Source: an uncultured Coriobacteriaceae bacterium (GTDB taxonomy: Bacteria; Actinomycetota; Coriobacteriia; Coriobacteriales; Coriobacteriaceae). From it: a DNA stretch of 43,763 bases. Below the pieces are notes generated by a model. It searched no databases, had not been told where the DNA came from, and worked only from the letters and a program-made list of their open reading frames with translations. This document shows, piece by piece, positions 8,603 to 17,995 of this stretch (position 1 is its first letter; each line of letters begins with the position of its first letter). The translations under genes were made by a program, and so were the position numbers. Location: NCBI GenBank assembly GCA_944319885.1, contig CALUFC010000015.1, forward strand, positions 1 through 43,763, in the 5' to 3' direction.

Positions 8603-9166
8603 TTATCGCAGCCAAGGGGCCAGCTCGCGCGACCATCGCTCGACGAGCCGGTCGAGCGACCAAGCCGCGTTGGCGGGACTCGTCGAGGGCAGCGTCACCG
8701 CCGGCATACCGACAACCCGCTGCAGGTAGCGAGCGTACAACCTGCCTGCGGTGCCCCCGTTGCACAGCACCGCCTCGATGGGAGCCGCATCCAGCACGCG
8801 CCGAATGTCCGCCGGCTCCACGTTCCTGATGCTCGCATCGCTCGAGCCCTTGATGTCGCACTGCGCAATCACGTCCCACAGTGCAATGCCGTGGCGCAGC
8901 AGCAGTGCGCGCTTCTGCGCGATCGACTCCCCACGTGTTACCGTATCGCTCGCCCCGGTGAGCGCCTCCCCCTCGTTCGGGGGCGGCGCTTCATGAACGC
9001 ATGCCGCGATCACCCGCCAGAAGCGGTTGCGCGGGTTTCCGTAGTAAAACGCGTTTTCTCGCGAAAGCACCGAGGGCAGCGACCCGAGCACCAGCACGCG
9101 CGAGCGCGCATCGAAGACGGGCTCGAACCCGTGTGTGATGCGTTGGTACGGCCGTTCATCTGGCAT
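8603..9166 (-). CDS. DNA-deoxyinosine glycosylase (uracil-DNA glycosylase superfamily)
   Basis: Predicted base-excision repair enzyme that removes hypoxanthine (deaminated adenine), and perhaps uracil, from DNA. 187 residues. The family block VLVLGSLPSVLSRENAFYYG then NPRNRFW near residues 25-50 is characteristic of the hypoxanthine-DNA glycosylase branch, and LPSTSPANA near the C-terminus is the second active-site motif. The ATG at 9166 lies 12 bases after AGGAG, and the gene begins 15 bases after the acetyltransferase stop, so they probably share a transcript. Family assignment is strong; exact base specificity is inferred. Confidence 0.85.
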   Translation of the reverse strand: MPDERPYQRITHGFEPVFDARSRVLVLGSLPSVLSRENAFYYGNPRNRFWRVIAACVHEAPPPNEGEALTGASDTVTRGESIAQKRALLLRHGIALWDVIAQCDIKGSSDASIRNVEPADIRRVLDAAPIEAVLCNGGTAGRLYARYLQRVVGMPAVTLPSTSPANAAWSLDRLVERWSRELAPWLR

Positions 9167-9181
9167 ATCGGCAACATGCTC

Positions 9182-9532
9182 CTAGGCGCTCATGCTATAA
9201 CGCGCAGAGGGCGGGGAGGCGATGCTCATCATCGCATCCGCGATGCGACATGCCTGCAGCATGATGAACGTGCGCATGCCGCGCTTGCGCGGAGAAACGA
9301 CCAGGCTGGATATGGCGGCCCGGGAATCGGCGCTGTTCGCAGGATCGAGGCAAAGCGAAACATACCCCACGAGCTCGCTGTCGTCTTCGGCAACAAAGCT
9401 CAGCTCGTGCTCGTCTGCCAGGCGCTCCTTGAATACCCGGGCAAACGTCGGGTATGGTATCTGGGCTCCTTTAACGCAGCAGCACAGGCGAAACACGCGC
9501 GTGCAATCGGAGAAGGTTGCAGGACGAATCAT
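9182..9532 (-). CDS. short GNAT-family acetyltransferase, possibly truncated
   Basis: 116 residues from an ATG at 9532 preceded by GAGAGGAGGAACGCT. The N-terminus MIRPATFSDCTRVFRLC and the central SFVAEDDSELVGYVSLCLDP fit the GNAT fold. The acetyl-CoA loop reads VSPRKRGMRTFIMLQA instead of the usual Q/R-x-x-G-x-G/A pattern, and the last strands (normally to about 145-160 residues) are missing. It may have lost activity or have frame-shifted at its end. A hairpin (GGACATCG...CGATGTCC, about 9556-9576) lies in its leader. It is co-directional with the glycosylase 15 bases downstream. Substrate unknown. Confidence 0.7.
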   Translation of the reverse strand: MIRPATFSDCTRVFRLCCCVKGAQIPYPTFARVFKERLADEHELSFVAEDDSELVGYVSLCLDPANSADSRAAISSLVVSPRKRGMRTFIMLQACRIADAMMSIASPPSARYSMSA

Positions 9533-9771
9533 AGCGTTCCTCCTCTCGAACGGGACATCGCCACCGATGTCCGGGCCCTTTATTAAAAGCCTGCACCATG
9601 ATTGTTTCGAGACGAGCACAGATGCGTTAACGGACGGTAAGCGTCGGGGTATGTTCCGTAAAAGGTTGCAGCTGCACCACGGAAAGCGCCCGCATGCGAG
9701 CCGGCCATGCCACGGCGGACGGGCACCGCGCCGTTTCACGCCAAAGCGGCGCTCGAGCGAGCAGAGCGCAC

Positions 9772-12129
9772 TCAGCCCAAACCCAGTGCCATCCCCGCAG
9801 CATGGACGGCAAACGCCACGATCCACGCCACACCGCACTGCATGGCGATGACCGCCCACATCATCTTGGTACCCAGCTCATTGCGCACCGCCGAGACCGC
9901 CGCCACGCACGGCGTGTACAGCAGCGTGAAGGTGAGGAACACGAAGGCCGTGAGCGGCGAGAACAAGGTCGCGAGTGCGGCGGTCGAACCGCCCATAAGC
10001 ACGGTGAGCGTGGCAACCACGTTTTCCTTGGCACCGAAGCCCGCAACGAGCGCCGCCGCCGAGATCCAATTGCCAAATCCAAGCGGCACGAACACGGGCG
10101 CCACGAGCGCACCGAGCGCGGCAAGCATGCTCTGCGCCTGGTCGTCCACGATGTTGAAACGGATATCGAACGTCTGCAAAAACCAGATGACCACACTCGC
10201 CACGAAGATGATCGTGAAGGCCTTGGTGGCAAAACCCTTCGCCTTGTCCCACGCGAGCCGCACCGTGGTCTTCACGCTGGGCAGGCGGTAGTTGGGCAGC
10301 TCCATGACAAACGGCACCGGGTCGCCTTTGAACGCGGTGCGCTTGAGCACGAGCGCGACGACGATTCCCACGACCATGCCCATGAGATAGAGGGCGATCA
10401 TCACGAGCGGCGCATGGGCGGGGAAAAACGCCGCCGAGAACAGCGCATACACCGGCAACTTCGCCGAGCAGCTCATAAACGGCGTGAGCATAACGGTCAT
10501 CTTGCGATCGTGCTCGGACGGCAGGGTGCGGGTTGCCATGATGGCCGGAACGCTGCAGCCAAAGCCGATGAGCATCGGCACGAAGCTGCGGCCGGAGAGA
10601 CCGAGGCGTCGCAACAGCTTGTCCATCACGAAGGCCACGCGCGCCATGTAGCCTGAGTCCTCAAGCACGGAAAGCAGCAGGAACAGCACCACGATGATGG
10701 GCAAGAACGAAAGCACGCTGCCCACGCCGGCGAAGATGCCGTCGATGACAAGCGAGTGCACCACCGGATTGAGCCCAAAAGCGGTGAGCCAGCCGTCAAC
10801 CAGCGCCGTGAATGCCTGGATGCCCAAGTCGAGCAGGTCCGAGAGGCGCTGCCCGATCACGTCGAACGTGAGCCAGAACACGAGCGCCATGATACCGATG
10901 AACACCGGAATCGCCGTGTACTTGCCCGTGAGAATGCGGTCGGCCGCCATGCTGCGCAGGTGCTCGCGGCTTTCGTGCGGCTTCACCACGCAGCGGGCGC
11001 ACACGTTCTCGATAAACGTGAATCGCATGTCGGCAAGCGCCGCCATGCGGTCGATGCCCGATTCCTCTTCCATCTGACGAATGATGTGCTCGGTGGCGTC
11101 GAGCTCGTTGGGATCGAGCGCGAGCGCGTCGATCACGAGGCGGTCGCCCTCGATGAGCTTGGTTGCGGCAAAGCGCACCGGGATCTTCGCCGCCTCGGCA
11201 TGGTCGGCGATGAGATGAATGAGGCCATGGATGCAGCGGTGGAGCGCGCCGCCATCGGGCCCATCCGGCGCGCAGAAGTCGATGCGCCCCGGCCGCTCCC
11301 GAAACCGCGCCACGTGCAGCGCATGCTCCACGAGCTCATCGATGCCCTGGTTCTTGGCGGCCGAAATGGGAACCACGGGGATGCCGAGGGCCGCCTCGAG
11401 CGCGTTGACATATACAGTGCCGCCGTTTTCGGCAACCTCGTCCATCATGTTGAGCGCAAGCACCATGGGGCAATCGAGCTCCATGAGCTGAAGCGTGAGA
11501 TAGAGGTTGCGCTCGATGTTGGTGGCGTCCACGATGTTGATGATGGCCTCGGGGTGCTCGTGCAAGATGAACTGGCGGCTTACCACCTCCTCGCTCGTAT
11601 AGGGCGAAAGCGAGTAGATGCCCGGCAAGTCGGTCACCGTGGCGTTTGCGTGGTTGCGAATCTGCCCGTCTTTGCGGTCGACGGTAACGCCGGGGAAGTT
11701 GCCCACATGCTGGTTGGAGCCGGTGAGCTGATTAAAGAGCGTCGTCTTGCCGCAGTTTTGGTTGCCGGCGAGCGCGAAGGAGAGGGGTGCGGATTCCGCG
11801 AGCGCCGCGCCCTCGCGCCGCGGGCGCGCCGGCTCCTCACCGAGCGCAGGATGGCTCGTCGGGCCCGCCGGCGCGGTCTTGCGCGGAAGCATATGCGCGT
11901 CGTGCACATCCGTTACGGCGATGCGCGCTGCGTCATCGCGCCTGAGCGTGAGCTCGTAACCGCGTAGGCGAATCTCCATGGGATCGCCCATGGGGGCGAA
12001 TTTCATCATGGTGACCTCGATACCGGGCGTAAGCCCCATATCGAAGATGTGCTGCCTCAGCGACGGATCGTCGCAATCTACGGATGCAACGACGGCATCC
12101 TTACCGATCTCAAGCTCATCGAGCGTCAT
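9772..12129 (-). CDS. feoB: ferrous iron transporter, FeoA-FeoB fusion
   Basis: Takes up Fe(II) across the membrane. 785 residues: an N-terminal FeoA-type SH3 domain (about 1-75, MGLTPGIEVTMMKFAPMGDP), a Pro/Arg-rich linker, the GTPase domain (G1 GNQNCGKTTLF about 122-132, NFPGVTVDRKDG, DLPG about 157-160, NMMD), then the membrane core. The two gate motifs carry their cysteines (GFGCSVPAIMATRTL and CSAKLPVYAL). FeoA and FeoB are separate proteins in many bacteria. I chose the ATG at 12129 after GAAAGGGAC; a TTG 15 bases upstream is possible. A -10-like TACAAT lies at 12163-12168. I saw no DtxR-type iron box. It diverges from the HAD gene. Confidence 0.96.
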   Translation of the reverse strand: MTLDELEIGKDAVVASVDCDDPSLRQHIFDMGLTPGIEVTMMKFAPMGDPMEIRLRGYELTLRRDDAARIAVTDVHDAHMLPRKTAPAGPTSHPALGEEPARPRREGAALAESAPLSFALAGNQNCGKTTLFNQLTGSNQHVGNFPGVTVDRKDGQIRNHANATVTDLPGIYSLSPYTSEEVVSRQFILHEHPEAIINIVDATNIERNLYLTLQLMELDCPMVLALNMMDEVAENGGTVYVNALEAALGIPVVPISAAKNQGIDELVEHALHVARFRERPGRIDFCAPDGPDGGALHRCIHGLIHLIADHAEAAKIPVRFAATKLIEGDRLVIDALALDPNELDATEHIIRQMEEESGIDRMAALADMRFTFIENVCARCVVKPHESREHLRSMAADRILTGKYTAIPVFIGIMALVFWLTFDVIGQRLSDLLDLGIQAFTALVDGWLTAFGLNPVVHSLVIDGIFAGVGSVLSFLPIIVVLFLLLSVLEDSGYMARVAFVMDKLLRRLGLSGRSFVPMLIGFGCSVPAIMATRTLPSEHDRKMTVMLTPFMSCSAKLPVYALFSAAFFPAHAPLVMIALYLMGMVVGIVVALVLKRTAFKGDPVPFVMELPNYRLPSVKTTVRLAWDKAKGFATKAFTIIFVASVVIWFLQTFDIRFNIVDDQAQSMLAALGALVAPVFVPLGFGNWISAAALVAGFGAKENVVATLTVLMGGSTAALATLFSPLTAFVFLTFTLLYTPCVAAVSAVRNELGTKMMWAVIAMQCGVAWIVAFAVHAAGMALGLG

Positions 12130-12217
12130 GACTGTCCCTTTCAAGGCTCATTTGCTGCAGGCATTGTACTTGTCTCAACCATGTCGCGCCAGCTTCGCGC
12201 CCAAAGTTCGCCCACCA

Positions 12218-12235
12218 GATACAAACATGCGTATC
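12218..12235. promoter_or_regulatory. inverted repeat between feoB and the HAD gene
   Basis: GATAC at 12218-12222 and GTATC at 12231-12235, spaced by 8 bases, in the divergent promoter region. A regulator site is possible. It does not look like a known iron-responsive box. Confidence 0.3.
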
Positions 12236-12268
12236 ATGGACGGTGCATGCGATCGACAGGAGCAAGCC

Positions 12269-12895
12269 ATGACAGCACACGACACGATGCATCAGCCGCT
12301 TCAGCACATCGTTTTCGACATGGGCGGCGTGCTCATGACCTTCGACGCGATGTTTTTCGCACAGCAGTACACCACCTGCGACGAGGACGCCCAGCTGCTC
12401 GCCCGCGCCTATTTCCTGCGCACCGAGTGGGCGCTCCTCGACTCGGGCACCATCACGCCCGAGACCATGGTTCGCGTAGCCGAAGCCTCGCTGCCCGCGC
12501 GCCTGCACCCTGCGCTGCATGCGTGCGCCGCCGGCTGGCAGCATCACTCCCAGCCCATCGCCGCCGTAAACGAGCTCGCCGCGCGCCTCAAGCAGCGCGG
12601 TCTCAACCTGTACCTCCTCTCGAACGCCTCCGTCGAGGTCGACCGCCAGCTCGAGCACTGCCCGACCTACCCGCTCATGTCGGGCCGCGTCATCTCGGGG
12701 TTCGAGCGCCTCATGAAGCCCGATCCTGCCATCTACCAGCTGCTCTGCACACGCTACGGGCTTGATCCCGCAACGTGCCTCTTTGTGGACGACAACGCCA
12801 ACAACTGCACCGGAGCACAGGTGGTGGGCATGAGAGCCTACCACTTCGACGGTGATGCCGCCGCACTGGAACGCGCGATCGAACGCCTCCTGTAG
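12269..12895 (+). CDS. HAD-superfamily phosphatase (YihX-like)
   Basis: 208 residues. Predicted Mg-dependent phosphatase acting on a small phosphorylated metabolite; the substrate cannot be read from sequence. Motif I is HIVFDMGGVL (nucleophile Asp17, with Gly at the usual second acid position, as in the FD-x-G branch that includes glucose-1-phosphatase YihX). Motif II is LYLLSNAS, the Lys is in MKPDPAIY and motif III is FVDDNANNCTGA, so the site is complete. The ATG at 12269 is set by AGGAG seven bases upstream; the frame stays open further 5' without sense. It is divergent from feoB and followed by the EIIA gene 161 bases on. Confidence 0.9.
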   Translation: MTAHDTMHQPLQHIVFDMGGVLMTFDAMFFAQQYTTCDEDAQLLARAYFLRTEWALLDSGTITPETMVRVAEASLPARLHPALHACAAGWQHHSQPIAAVNELAARLKQRGLNLYLLSNASVEVDRQLEHCPTYPLMSGRVISGFERLMKPDPAIYQLLCTRYGLDPATCLFVDDNANNCTGAQVVGMRAYHFDGDAAALERAIERLL

Positions 12896-13056
12896 GCGGC
12901 GGCGCCAACGCTGCGCGAACCCGTCCGATAAACCAACCGCCGATTTCCCCGCCCTTACACCGGACTTCTGGTGAAAGCAGCAGGGGCGTCCAGTGGTTTC
13001 GATACAATGGTGTGACGGGTGTTTTCCCGTTACGATACACATCCAAGGAGGTTGTC

Positions 13057-13614
13057 ATGAAAATCCTCGATAAGATTCGCGGCACCATTGCTTCGACCGA
13101 CGAGGGCTACGTTCCCCAAAGCGCGGTCTTCGCCACCCGCCCCGACACGATCTATGCTCCCGTTTCCGGCCTGCTCATCAACCTTGAAGAGCTCAACGAC
13201 GAGGTCATCTCCTCGAAGCTCCTCGGCGAGGGCTATGGCATCTTGCCGGTAGGCGACGCGATCTACGCACCGACGGATTGCCGCGTTGTTGCTACCACGG
13301 TTACGAACCACTCCATCGGCCTGCTTACGACCACCGGCGCGGAGATTATCATCCATATCGGCCTTGGCACCGTCGCGATGAACGGCAAGGGCTTCTCCCG
13401 CTACGTGAAGCAGGGCGACGATGTGAAGGCGGGCACCCCGCTCATCGGCTTCGATTCAACCGCCATTCACGATGCCGGCTATGAGGACGTCATCACCGTA
13501 ATCGTCTCCAAGACGAACGACGATTGCACGGTGCAGCATGCCGGCAACTCCAACACGCTCATCGGCGGACGCCCGCTCGTTAAGATTGGCGATCCGTTGC
13601 TGCTGCTTGGCTAA
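13057..13614 (+). CDS. PTS glucose-type EIIA protein
   Basis: Cytoplasmic phosphocarrier of the sugar phosphotransferase system that passes phosphate from HPr to EIIB, and often a regulator of carbon metabolism. 185 residues, single domain (Crr-like). The active-site pair is present: His85 (TNHSIGLL) and phospho-accepting His100 (IIIHIGLGTV), 15 residues apart as in the family. FDSTAIHDAGY is also typical. The ATG at 13057 follows AAGGAGG. No EIIB/EIIC is adjacent, so it probably serves permeases encoded elsewhere. It ends in a strong terminator and looks monocistronic. Confidence 0.94.
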   Translation: MKILDKIRGTIASTDEGYVPQSAVFATRPDTIYAPVSGLLINLEELNDEVISSKLLGEGYGILPVGDAIYAPTDCRVVATTVTNHSIGLLTTTGAEIIIHIGLGTVAMNGKGFSRYVKQGDDVKAGTPLIGFDSTAIHDAGYEDVITVIVSKTNDDCTVQHAGNSNTLIGGRPLVKIGDPLLLLG

Positions 13615-13955
13615 CCCTCGTGCATCAACCACCCGCGCGAAACGCGGCGGCTCGCTTGGAACATCGAGCCGCCGCGTTTGTTTTGAGCGATTTTTCAAGC
13701 TCTCAATGCTTTGATGCCGCACGGCCGAATAGACCGCGTGTTCTTTAGAAAAACGCCCAGTTATTTTTCACTTCATGGACGCTTGTACTCGGCACTCTTG
13801 CAGTAAACCATTGCACAGCTACAAAATCGAAGCGAACGGCAACTCATCATCCCGAATCGCAAAGCACTGCTATCATGATTGCCCGGAAGGATGCCTGCAC
13901 CGCACCCCTTCGGGCGCCGAACGACAGGCATGAGGGACATACAAAGGAGCAGTAC
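13615..13955. other. EIIA-asnS intergenic region
   Basis: Contains the EIIA terminator, an A+T-richer stretch with TATCAT near 13872 as a possible -10, and a leader hairpin close to asnS (ATGCCTG...CAGGCAT, about 13891-13932). No T-box or gene is visible. Confidence 0.5.
13640..13685 (+). terminator. terminator after the EIIA gene
   Basis: 15-bp perfect stem AAACGCGGCGGCTCG pairing CGAGCCGCCGCGTTT (13640-13654 with 13665-13679), a 10-base loop, then GTTTTG. It lies 26 bases past the stop. Confidence 0.85.
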
Positions 13956-15395
13956 GTGAACCGCATCAAGATCTCGCAGCTCTACGCCGACGCCGACAGA
14001 CTCGGCGGGACGACGGTCACCGTCGCCGGCTGGGTCAAATCCGTCCGCGACATGAAGAACTTCGGCTTCGTCACCATGAACGACGGCAGCTGCTTCAAAG
14101 ACCTCCAGGTCGTGATGAACCGCGACGAGCTTCCCAATTACGACGAGATCGCCCACCAGAACGTCTCGGCGGCGCTCGTATGCACCGGCACGCTCAAGCT
14201 CACGCCCGAGGCCCAGCAGCCGTTCGAGCTGACGGCGGAGCACATTGTGGTCGAGGGCCCCTCGGCACCGGATTACCCGCTCCAGAAGAAGCGCGCGACC
14301 GTCGAGTTCCTCCGCACCCAACAGCACCTGCGCCCGCGCACGAACCTCTTCCGCGCGGTCTTCCGCATCCGCTCTGTTGCCGCCGCCGCCATCCACGCAT
14401 TCTTCCAGGAGCGCGGCTTCGTCTACGTGAATACGCCCATCATCACCGCGAGCGACTGCGAGGGCGCGGGCGAGATGTTCCGCGTGACCACCATCGACCC
14501 GGCAAACCCGCCGCTCGTGACCGCCGAGCAGGCAGCCGCCTCGGACGGCGCGCTCCATGAGGGCGATGTGGACTGGAGCCAGGATTTCTTCGGCGTTCCG
14601 GCATCGCTTACCGTCTCGGGCCAGCTCAATGCCGAGAACTTCGCCATGGCCTTTGGCGACGTCTACACCTTCGGCCCGACGTTTCGCGCCGAGAACTCCA
14701 ACACCACGCGCCACGCCGCGGAGTTCTGGATGATCGAACCCGAGATCGCCTTCGCCGACCTTGCCGACGACATGGACCTGGCCGAGGCCATGCTCAAGTA
14801 TGTCATCCACGACGTCATGGACCGGTGCCCCGACGAGCTCAACATGCTCAACCGCTTCGTGGACAAGGGCCTCATCGCGCGCCTCGAGCACGTAGCGAGC
14901 TCCGACTTCGCCCGCGTGACCTACACCGAGGCCATCGAGATCCTTGAACAGGCCGTCGCCTCCGGCACGACGTTCGACTACCCCGTGAGCTGGGGCATCG
15001 ACCTGCAAACCGAGCATGAGCGCTTCCTCACCGAGCAGCACTTCAAGCGGCCCACGTTCGTGACCGACTACCCCGCTGACATCAAGGCGTTCTACATGCG
15101 CCTGAACGACGACGGCAAGACCGTTGCCGCAGCCGACTGCCTGGTGCCCGGCATCGGAGAGATCATCGGCGGCTCTCAGCGCGAAGAGCGCCTGGATGTC
15201 CTGGAGCGCCGCATCGCCGAGCTGGGGATGGACGCGAGCCAGTACCGCTACTACCTCGACCTGCGCCGCTATGGCACGTGCCAGCACGCGGGCTTTGGCC
15301 TGGGCTTCGAGCGCCTGGTGATGTACCTTACGGGCGTCGGCAACATCCGCGACGTCATCCCGCATCCCCGCACGGTGGGCAACGCGGAGTTCTAA
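13956..15395 (+). CDS. asnS: asparaginyl-tRNA synthetase
   Basis: Charges tRNA-Asn with asparagine. 479 residues: an N-terminal OB-fold anticodon-binding domain ([20 protein letters not shown]) and a class II catalytic core with [20 protein letters not shown] (motif 2 region, the AsnRS rather than AspRS form) and motif 3 [16 protein letters not shown] chose the GTG at 13956, after AAAGGAGCAGTAC; the frame is open 27 codons upstream without a better site. It ends in an exceptional 26-bp hairpin. Its presence means asparaginyl-tRNA can be made directly here. Confidence 0.97.
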   Translation: MNRIKISQLYADADRLGGTTVTVAGWVKSVRDMKNFGFVTMNDGSCFKDLQVVMNRDELPNYDEIAHQNVSAALVCTGTLKLTPEAQQPFELTAEHIVVEGPSAPDYPLQKKRATVEFLRTQQHLRPRTNLFRAVFRIRSVAAAAIHAFFQERGFVYVNTPIITASDCEGAGEMFRVTTIDPANPPLVTAEQAAASDGALHEGDVDWSQDFFGVPASLTVSGQLNAENFAMAFGDVYTFGPTFRAENSNTTRHAAEFWMIEPEIAFADLADDMDLAEAMLKYVIHDVMDRCPDELNMLNRFVDKGLIARLEHVASSDFARVTYTEAIEILEQAVASGTTFDYPVSWGIDLQTEHERFLTEQHFKRPTFVTDYPADIKAFYMRLNDDGKTVAAADCLVPGIGEIIGGSQREERLDVLERRIAELGMDASQYRYYLDLRRYGTCQHAGFGLGFERLVMYLTGVGNIRDVIPHPRTVGNAEF

Positions 15396-15715
15396 ACCTC
15401 GAGCAACTCCCACGGGGCCCGCTCGTTTGCTCTGAGATATGCGCTACGCGGAATATCTCAGAGCAAACGAGCGGGCCCTTGCGTTGTCGGGGTGTTCGAT
15501 GGAACGAGATGCAATCGGTAAGCGGCAACATACTCCAAAGCAAACGGCGCGATAGGTTAATACTTCGTGACACAACGGGCGATAATCACGGCGCGGCTAT
15601 CATTAACGAATACTGCCCGCGTCGCGCATGGTGCGGCGTCACCGACAATCCGGCGGCGGCCACGTCGCGGGCCCTATCAGAAACCCGCATCGCAGAATGT
15701 ATCCAGGAGGTCGTC
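15396..15715. other. asnS to ABC importer intergenic region
   Basis: Holds the long hairpin and then about 235 bases leading into the importer operon. TTAATA with an 18-base spacer to GATAAT (about 15557-15586) is a plausible promoter. No T-box, riboswitch or gene was recognised. Confidence 0.4.
15415..15485 (+). terminator. 26-bp perfect hairpin after asnS
   Basis: Arms 15415-15440 and 15453-15478 are exact reverse complements (GGGCCCGCTCGTTTGCTCTG continuing AGATAT), with a 12-base loop that can add GCG/CGC. Only a weak T-rich run follows (TTGCGTT). It lies 19 bases past the asnS stop. It is far longer than an intrinsic terminator needs to be. Confidence 0.7.
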
Positions 15716-16735
15716 ATGACTCAACCGGTGCTTAACCGCCGCTCGTTCACCGCAGGCTTGGGTGCGCTCGCCGCAGCGAGCGTGTTCGGGTTTGCCGGTT
15801 GCAGCAACAACCAGAGCGCACCCGCAGGCTCGGCAGCAAGCAGCTCCCCATCAGGCACATCCTACAAGATCGGCGTTTTGCAGCTCACCGAGCACGCAGC
15901 GCTCGATGCCTCGAACGAGGGCTTCGTGGCGGCGCTCGACGATTCGGGCATCACCTACGAGATCGACCAGCAGAATGCCCAGAACGACCAGTCTGCCTGC
16001 CAGACCATCGCCTCCAAGCTCGTCAACGATGGCGACGACCTCATCCTCGCCATCGGCACGCCTGCAGCGCAGGCTGTAGCGAGCGCCACGAGCGACATCC
16101 CCATCGTGGGCACCGCCATCACCGACTTCGCGGAGTCCGGTCTCGTAGCCGATAACGAGGCGCCCGGTGCCAACGTGACGGGCAGCTCCGATCTCACCCC
16201 CGTGGCCGACCAGATCGACCTCTTGCTCCAGCTCGTCCCCGACGCTGCCACCGTTGGCCTGCTCTTCTGCACCGCTGAGTCCAACTCCGAGGTTCAGATT
16301 GCCATGGCCGAGGAGGAGCTCGACACCGCCGGCGTGGCGCACGAGCGCTACACGGTCTCGAGCTCGAACGAGATTCAGCAGGTTATCGAGTCGATGGTGG
16401 GCAAGGTTGACGCCGTCTACTCCCCCACCGATAACACCATCGCCGCCGGTATGGCCACGGTCGCCATGGTAGCCAACGAGAACAAGCTGCCCGTTATCGT
16501 GGGCTGCGACACCATGGTCGAGGATGGCGGTCTTGCATCCTATTCCATCAACTATTTCGACCTGGGTTATAAGGCGGGCGAGATGGCCGTGCGCATCCTC
16601 GAAGAGGGCGCCGATCCCGCCGAGATGCCCATCGAGTACCTCGCTGCCGAAGACTGCCAGCTCATCGCCAACCAGGCGACGGCAGATGCGGTTGGCATCG
16701 ATATCTCGGGCCTTATAGACGCCGAAATCGTCTAG
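15716..16735 (+). CDS. ABC importer substrate-binding lipoprotein, copy 1
   Basis: 339 residues, ABC_sub_bind (DUF534) family, the binding proteins of TrpXYZ-like amino-acid importers. It has a twin-arginine-like signal (NRRSFTAGLGALAAASVFG) and lipobox FAGC with Cys29, so it is probably a Tat-exported lipoprotein anchored outside the membrane. The mature part begins after a Ser/Ala/Pro linker with YKIGVLQLTEHAALDASNEG. It is closely similar throughout to the next gene (for example NAQNDQSACQTIA and GTAITDF in both). The ATG at 15716 follows AGGAGG. The ligand cannot be read from the sequence. Confidence 0.92.
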   Translation: MTQPVLNRRSFTAGLGALAAASVFGFAGCSNNQSAPAGSAASSSPSGTSYKIGVLQLTEHAALDASNEGFVAALDDSGITYEIDQQNAQNDQSACQTIASKLVNDGDDLILAIGTPAAQAVASATSDIPIVGTAITDFAESGLVADNEAPGANVTGSSDLTPVADQIDLLLQLVPDAATVGLLFCTAESNSEVQIAMAEEELDTAGVAHERYTVSSSNEIQQVIESMVGKVDAVYSPTDNTIAAGMATVAMVANENKLPVIVGCDTMVEDGGLASYSINYFDLGYKAGEMAVRILEEGADPAEMPIEYLAAEDCQLIANQATADAVGIDISGLIDAEIV

Positions 16736-16792
16736 CTCACGCACCGATCACCGCGCCCGCAGCGGCGAGCGCCCGCACTCAAGGAGGTCACC

Positions 16793-17806
16793 ATGGCATT
16801 TACCATGATCGATCGTCGTTCGTTTACCATCGGTATGGCCGGAGTTGCCTCGGCGCTCGCCCTCGCGGGCTGCTCGGGCAAAGACGCCGCGCCCGCCGGT
16901 TCTGCCGCCTCGGGCGACACGTACAAGATCGGCGTTTTGCAGCTCACCGAGCACAGCGCCCTCGACGCCGCCAACGCGGGCTTTGTGAAAGCGCTCGACG
17001 ATTCCGGCATCTCCTACGAGATCGAGCAGCAAAACGCCCAGAATGACCAGTCTGCCTGCCAGACCATCGCGCAGACGCTCGTGAACGACGGCTGCGACCT
17101 CATCCTCGCCATTGCCACCCCGGCCGCCCAGGCGGTCGCCGGCGCCACGAGCGACATCCCCATCGTGGGCACCGCCATCACCGACTTCGCCGCCTCCGGC
17201 CTTGTAGCCGATAACGACGCCCCCGGCGGCAACCTCACCGGCACCTCCGACATGAATCCCGTTGCCGACCAGGTCGACCTGCTCGTCCAGCTGGTTCCCG
17301 ACGCCAAGACCGTGGGCATTCTCTACTGCACCGCAGAGGCCAACTCAAAGGTCCAGGTTGACATGGCGCTCGAAGAGCTTGAGGCGGCGGGCATCACCGG
17401 TGTCGAGTACACCGTCTCCTCCTCCAACGAAATTCAGCAGGTAACCGAATCCATGGTGGGCAAGGTTGACGCGATATACGTCCCCACCGACAACACCGTG
17501 TCGGCAGGCATCGCCACCGTCACGATGGTCACGAACGAGAATGCCCTACCCACCATCGTGGGCGAGGTCGGCATGGTGGAGGGTGGTGCGCTCGCCTCCA
17601 TCTCCATCAACTACGAGGAGCTGGGTCGTCGTGCAGGCGAGATGGCCGTCGAGATCCTCACCGAGGGCGCAAAGCCGGCCGAGATGCCCATCGAAACGAT
17701 GTCGGCCGACGAGTGTGACCTGGTGTACAACCAGGCAACTGCCGATGAAATCGGCATCGACGTATCGGCGCTCGCCGACGAAGGCGGCACGGACGTCAGC
17801 GCGTAG
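16793..17806 (+). CDS. ABC importer substrate-binding lipoprotein, copy 2
   Basis: 337 residues, a tandem paralogue of the preceding gene, 57 bases downstream after AAGGAGGTCACC. It has a twin-arginine-like signal (DRRSFTIGMAG) and lipobox LAGC, Cys27. Core motifs are shared with copy 1, but the ligand-facing segments differ in places (GCDTMVEDGG in copy 1, GEVGMVEGGA in copy 2), which would fit two binding proteins of different preference feeding one permease. The ancestral pair probably arose by local duplication. The C-terminus ends in a short acidic/Ser tail. Confidence 0.92.
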   Translation: MAFTMIDRRSFTIGMAGVASALALAGCSGKDAAPAGSAASGDTYKIGVLQLTEHSALDAANAGFVKALDDSGISYEIEQQNAQNDQSACQTIAQTLVNDGCDLILAIATPAAQAVAGATSDIPIVGTAITDFAASGLVADNDAPGGNLTGTSDMNPVADQVDLLVQLVPDAKTVGILYCTAEANSKVQVDMALEELEAAGITGVEYTVSSSNEIQQVTESMVGKVDAIYVPTDNTVSAGIATVTMVTNENALPTIVGEVGMVEGGALASISINYEELGRRAGEMAVEILTEGAKPAEMPIETMSADECDLVYNQATADEIGIDVSALADEGGTDVSA

Positions 17807-17995
17807 CGGCGGGGCAACCTCAACGCATGCATCTTCGGGCGGCTGCTATGGGGCGGTCGCCCGCTTCGTTTCGTCTCGATTACAAACAACCCCCGGCGCA
17901 GCGCTGGCGCATCGCATGCTAGACTGTTCTGTTGCTTTGCGTATCCTGGGCGGTTTCTCCCATGGCACCGCTCTTTGACCTTGAGAGGAGAAGGT

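Noticed and set aside
12130-12268. DtxR/IdeR iron box before feoB
   Set aside because: Only a GATAC/GTATC inverted repeat is present; it does not resemble the 19-bp iron box.
13773-15413. 546-codon open frame antisense to asnS
   Set aside because: Shadow of asnS in a G+C-rich genome; no ribosome-binding site and no recognisable domain.
15480-15715. T-box or riboswitch before the ABC importer
   Set aside because: No Stem I motifs, no TGG-ACC bulge and no element pairing with the ribosome-binding site.
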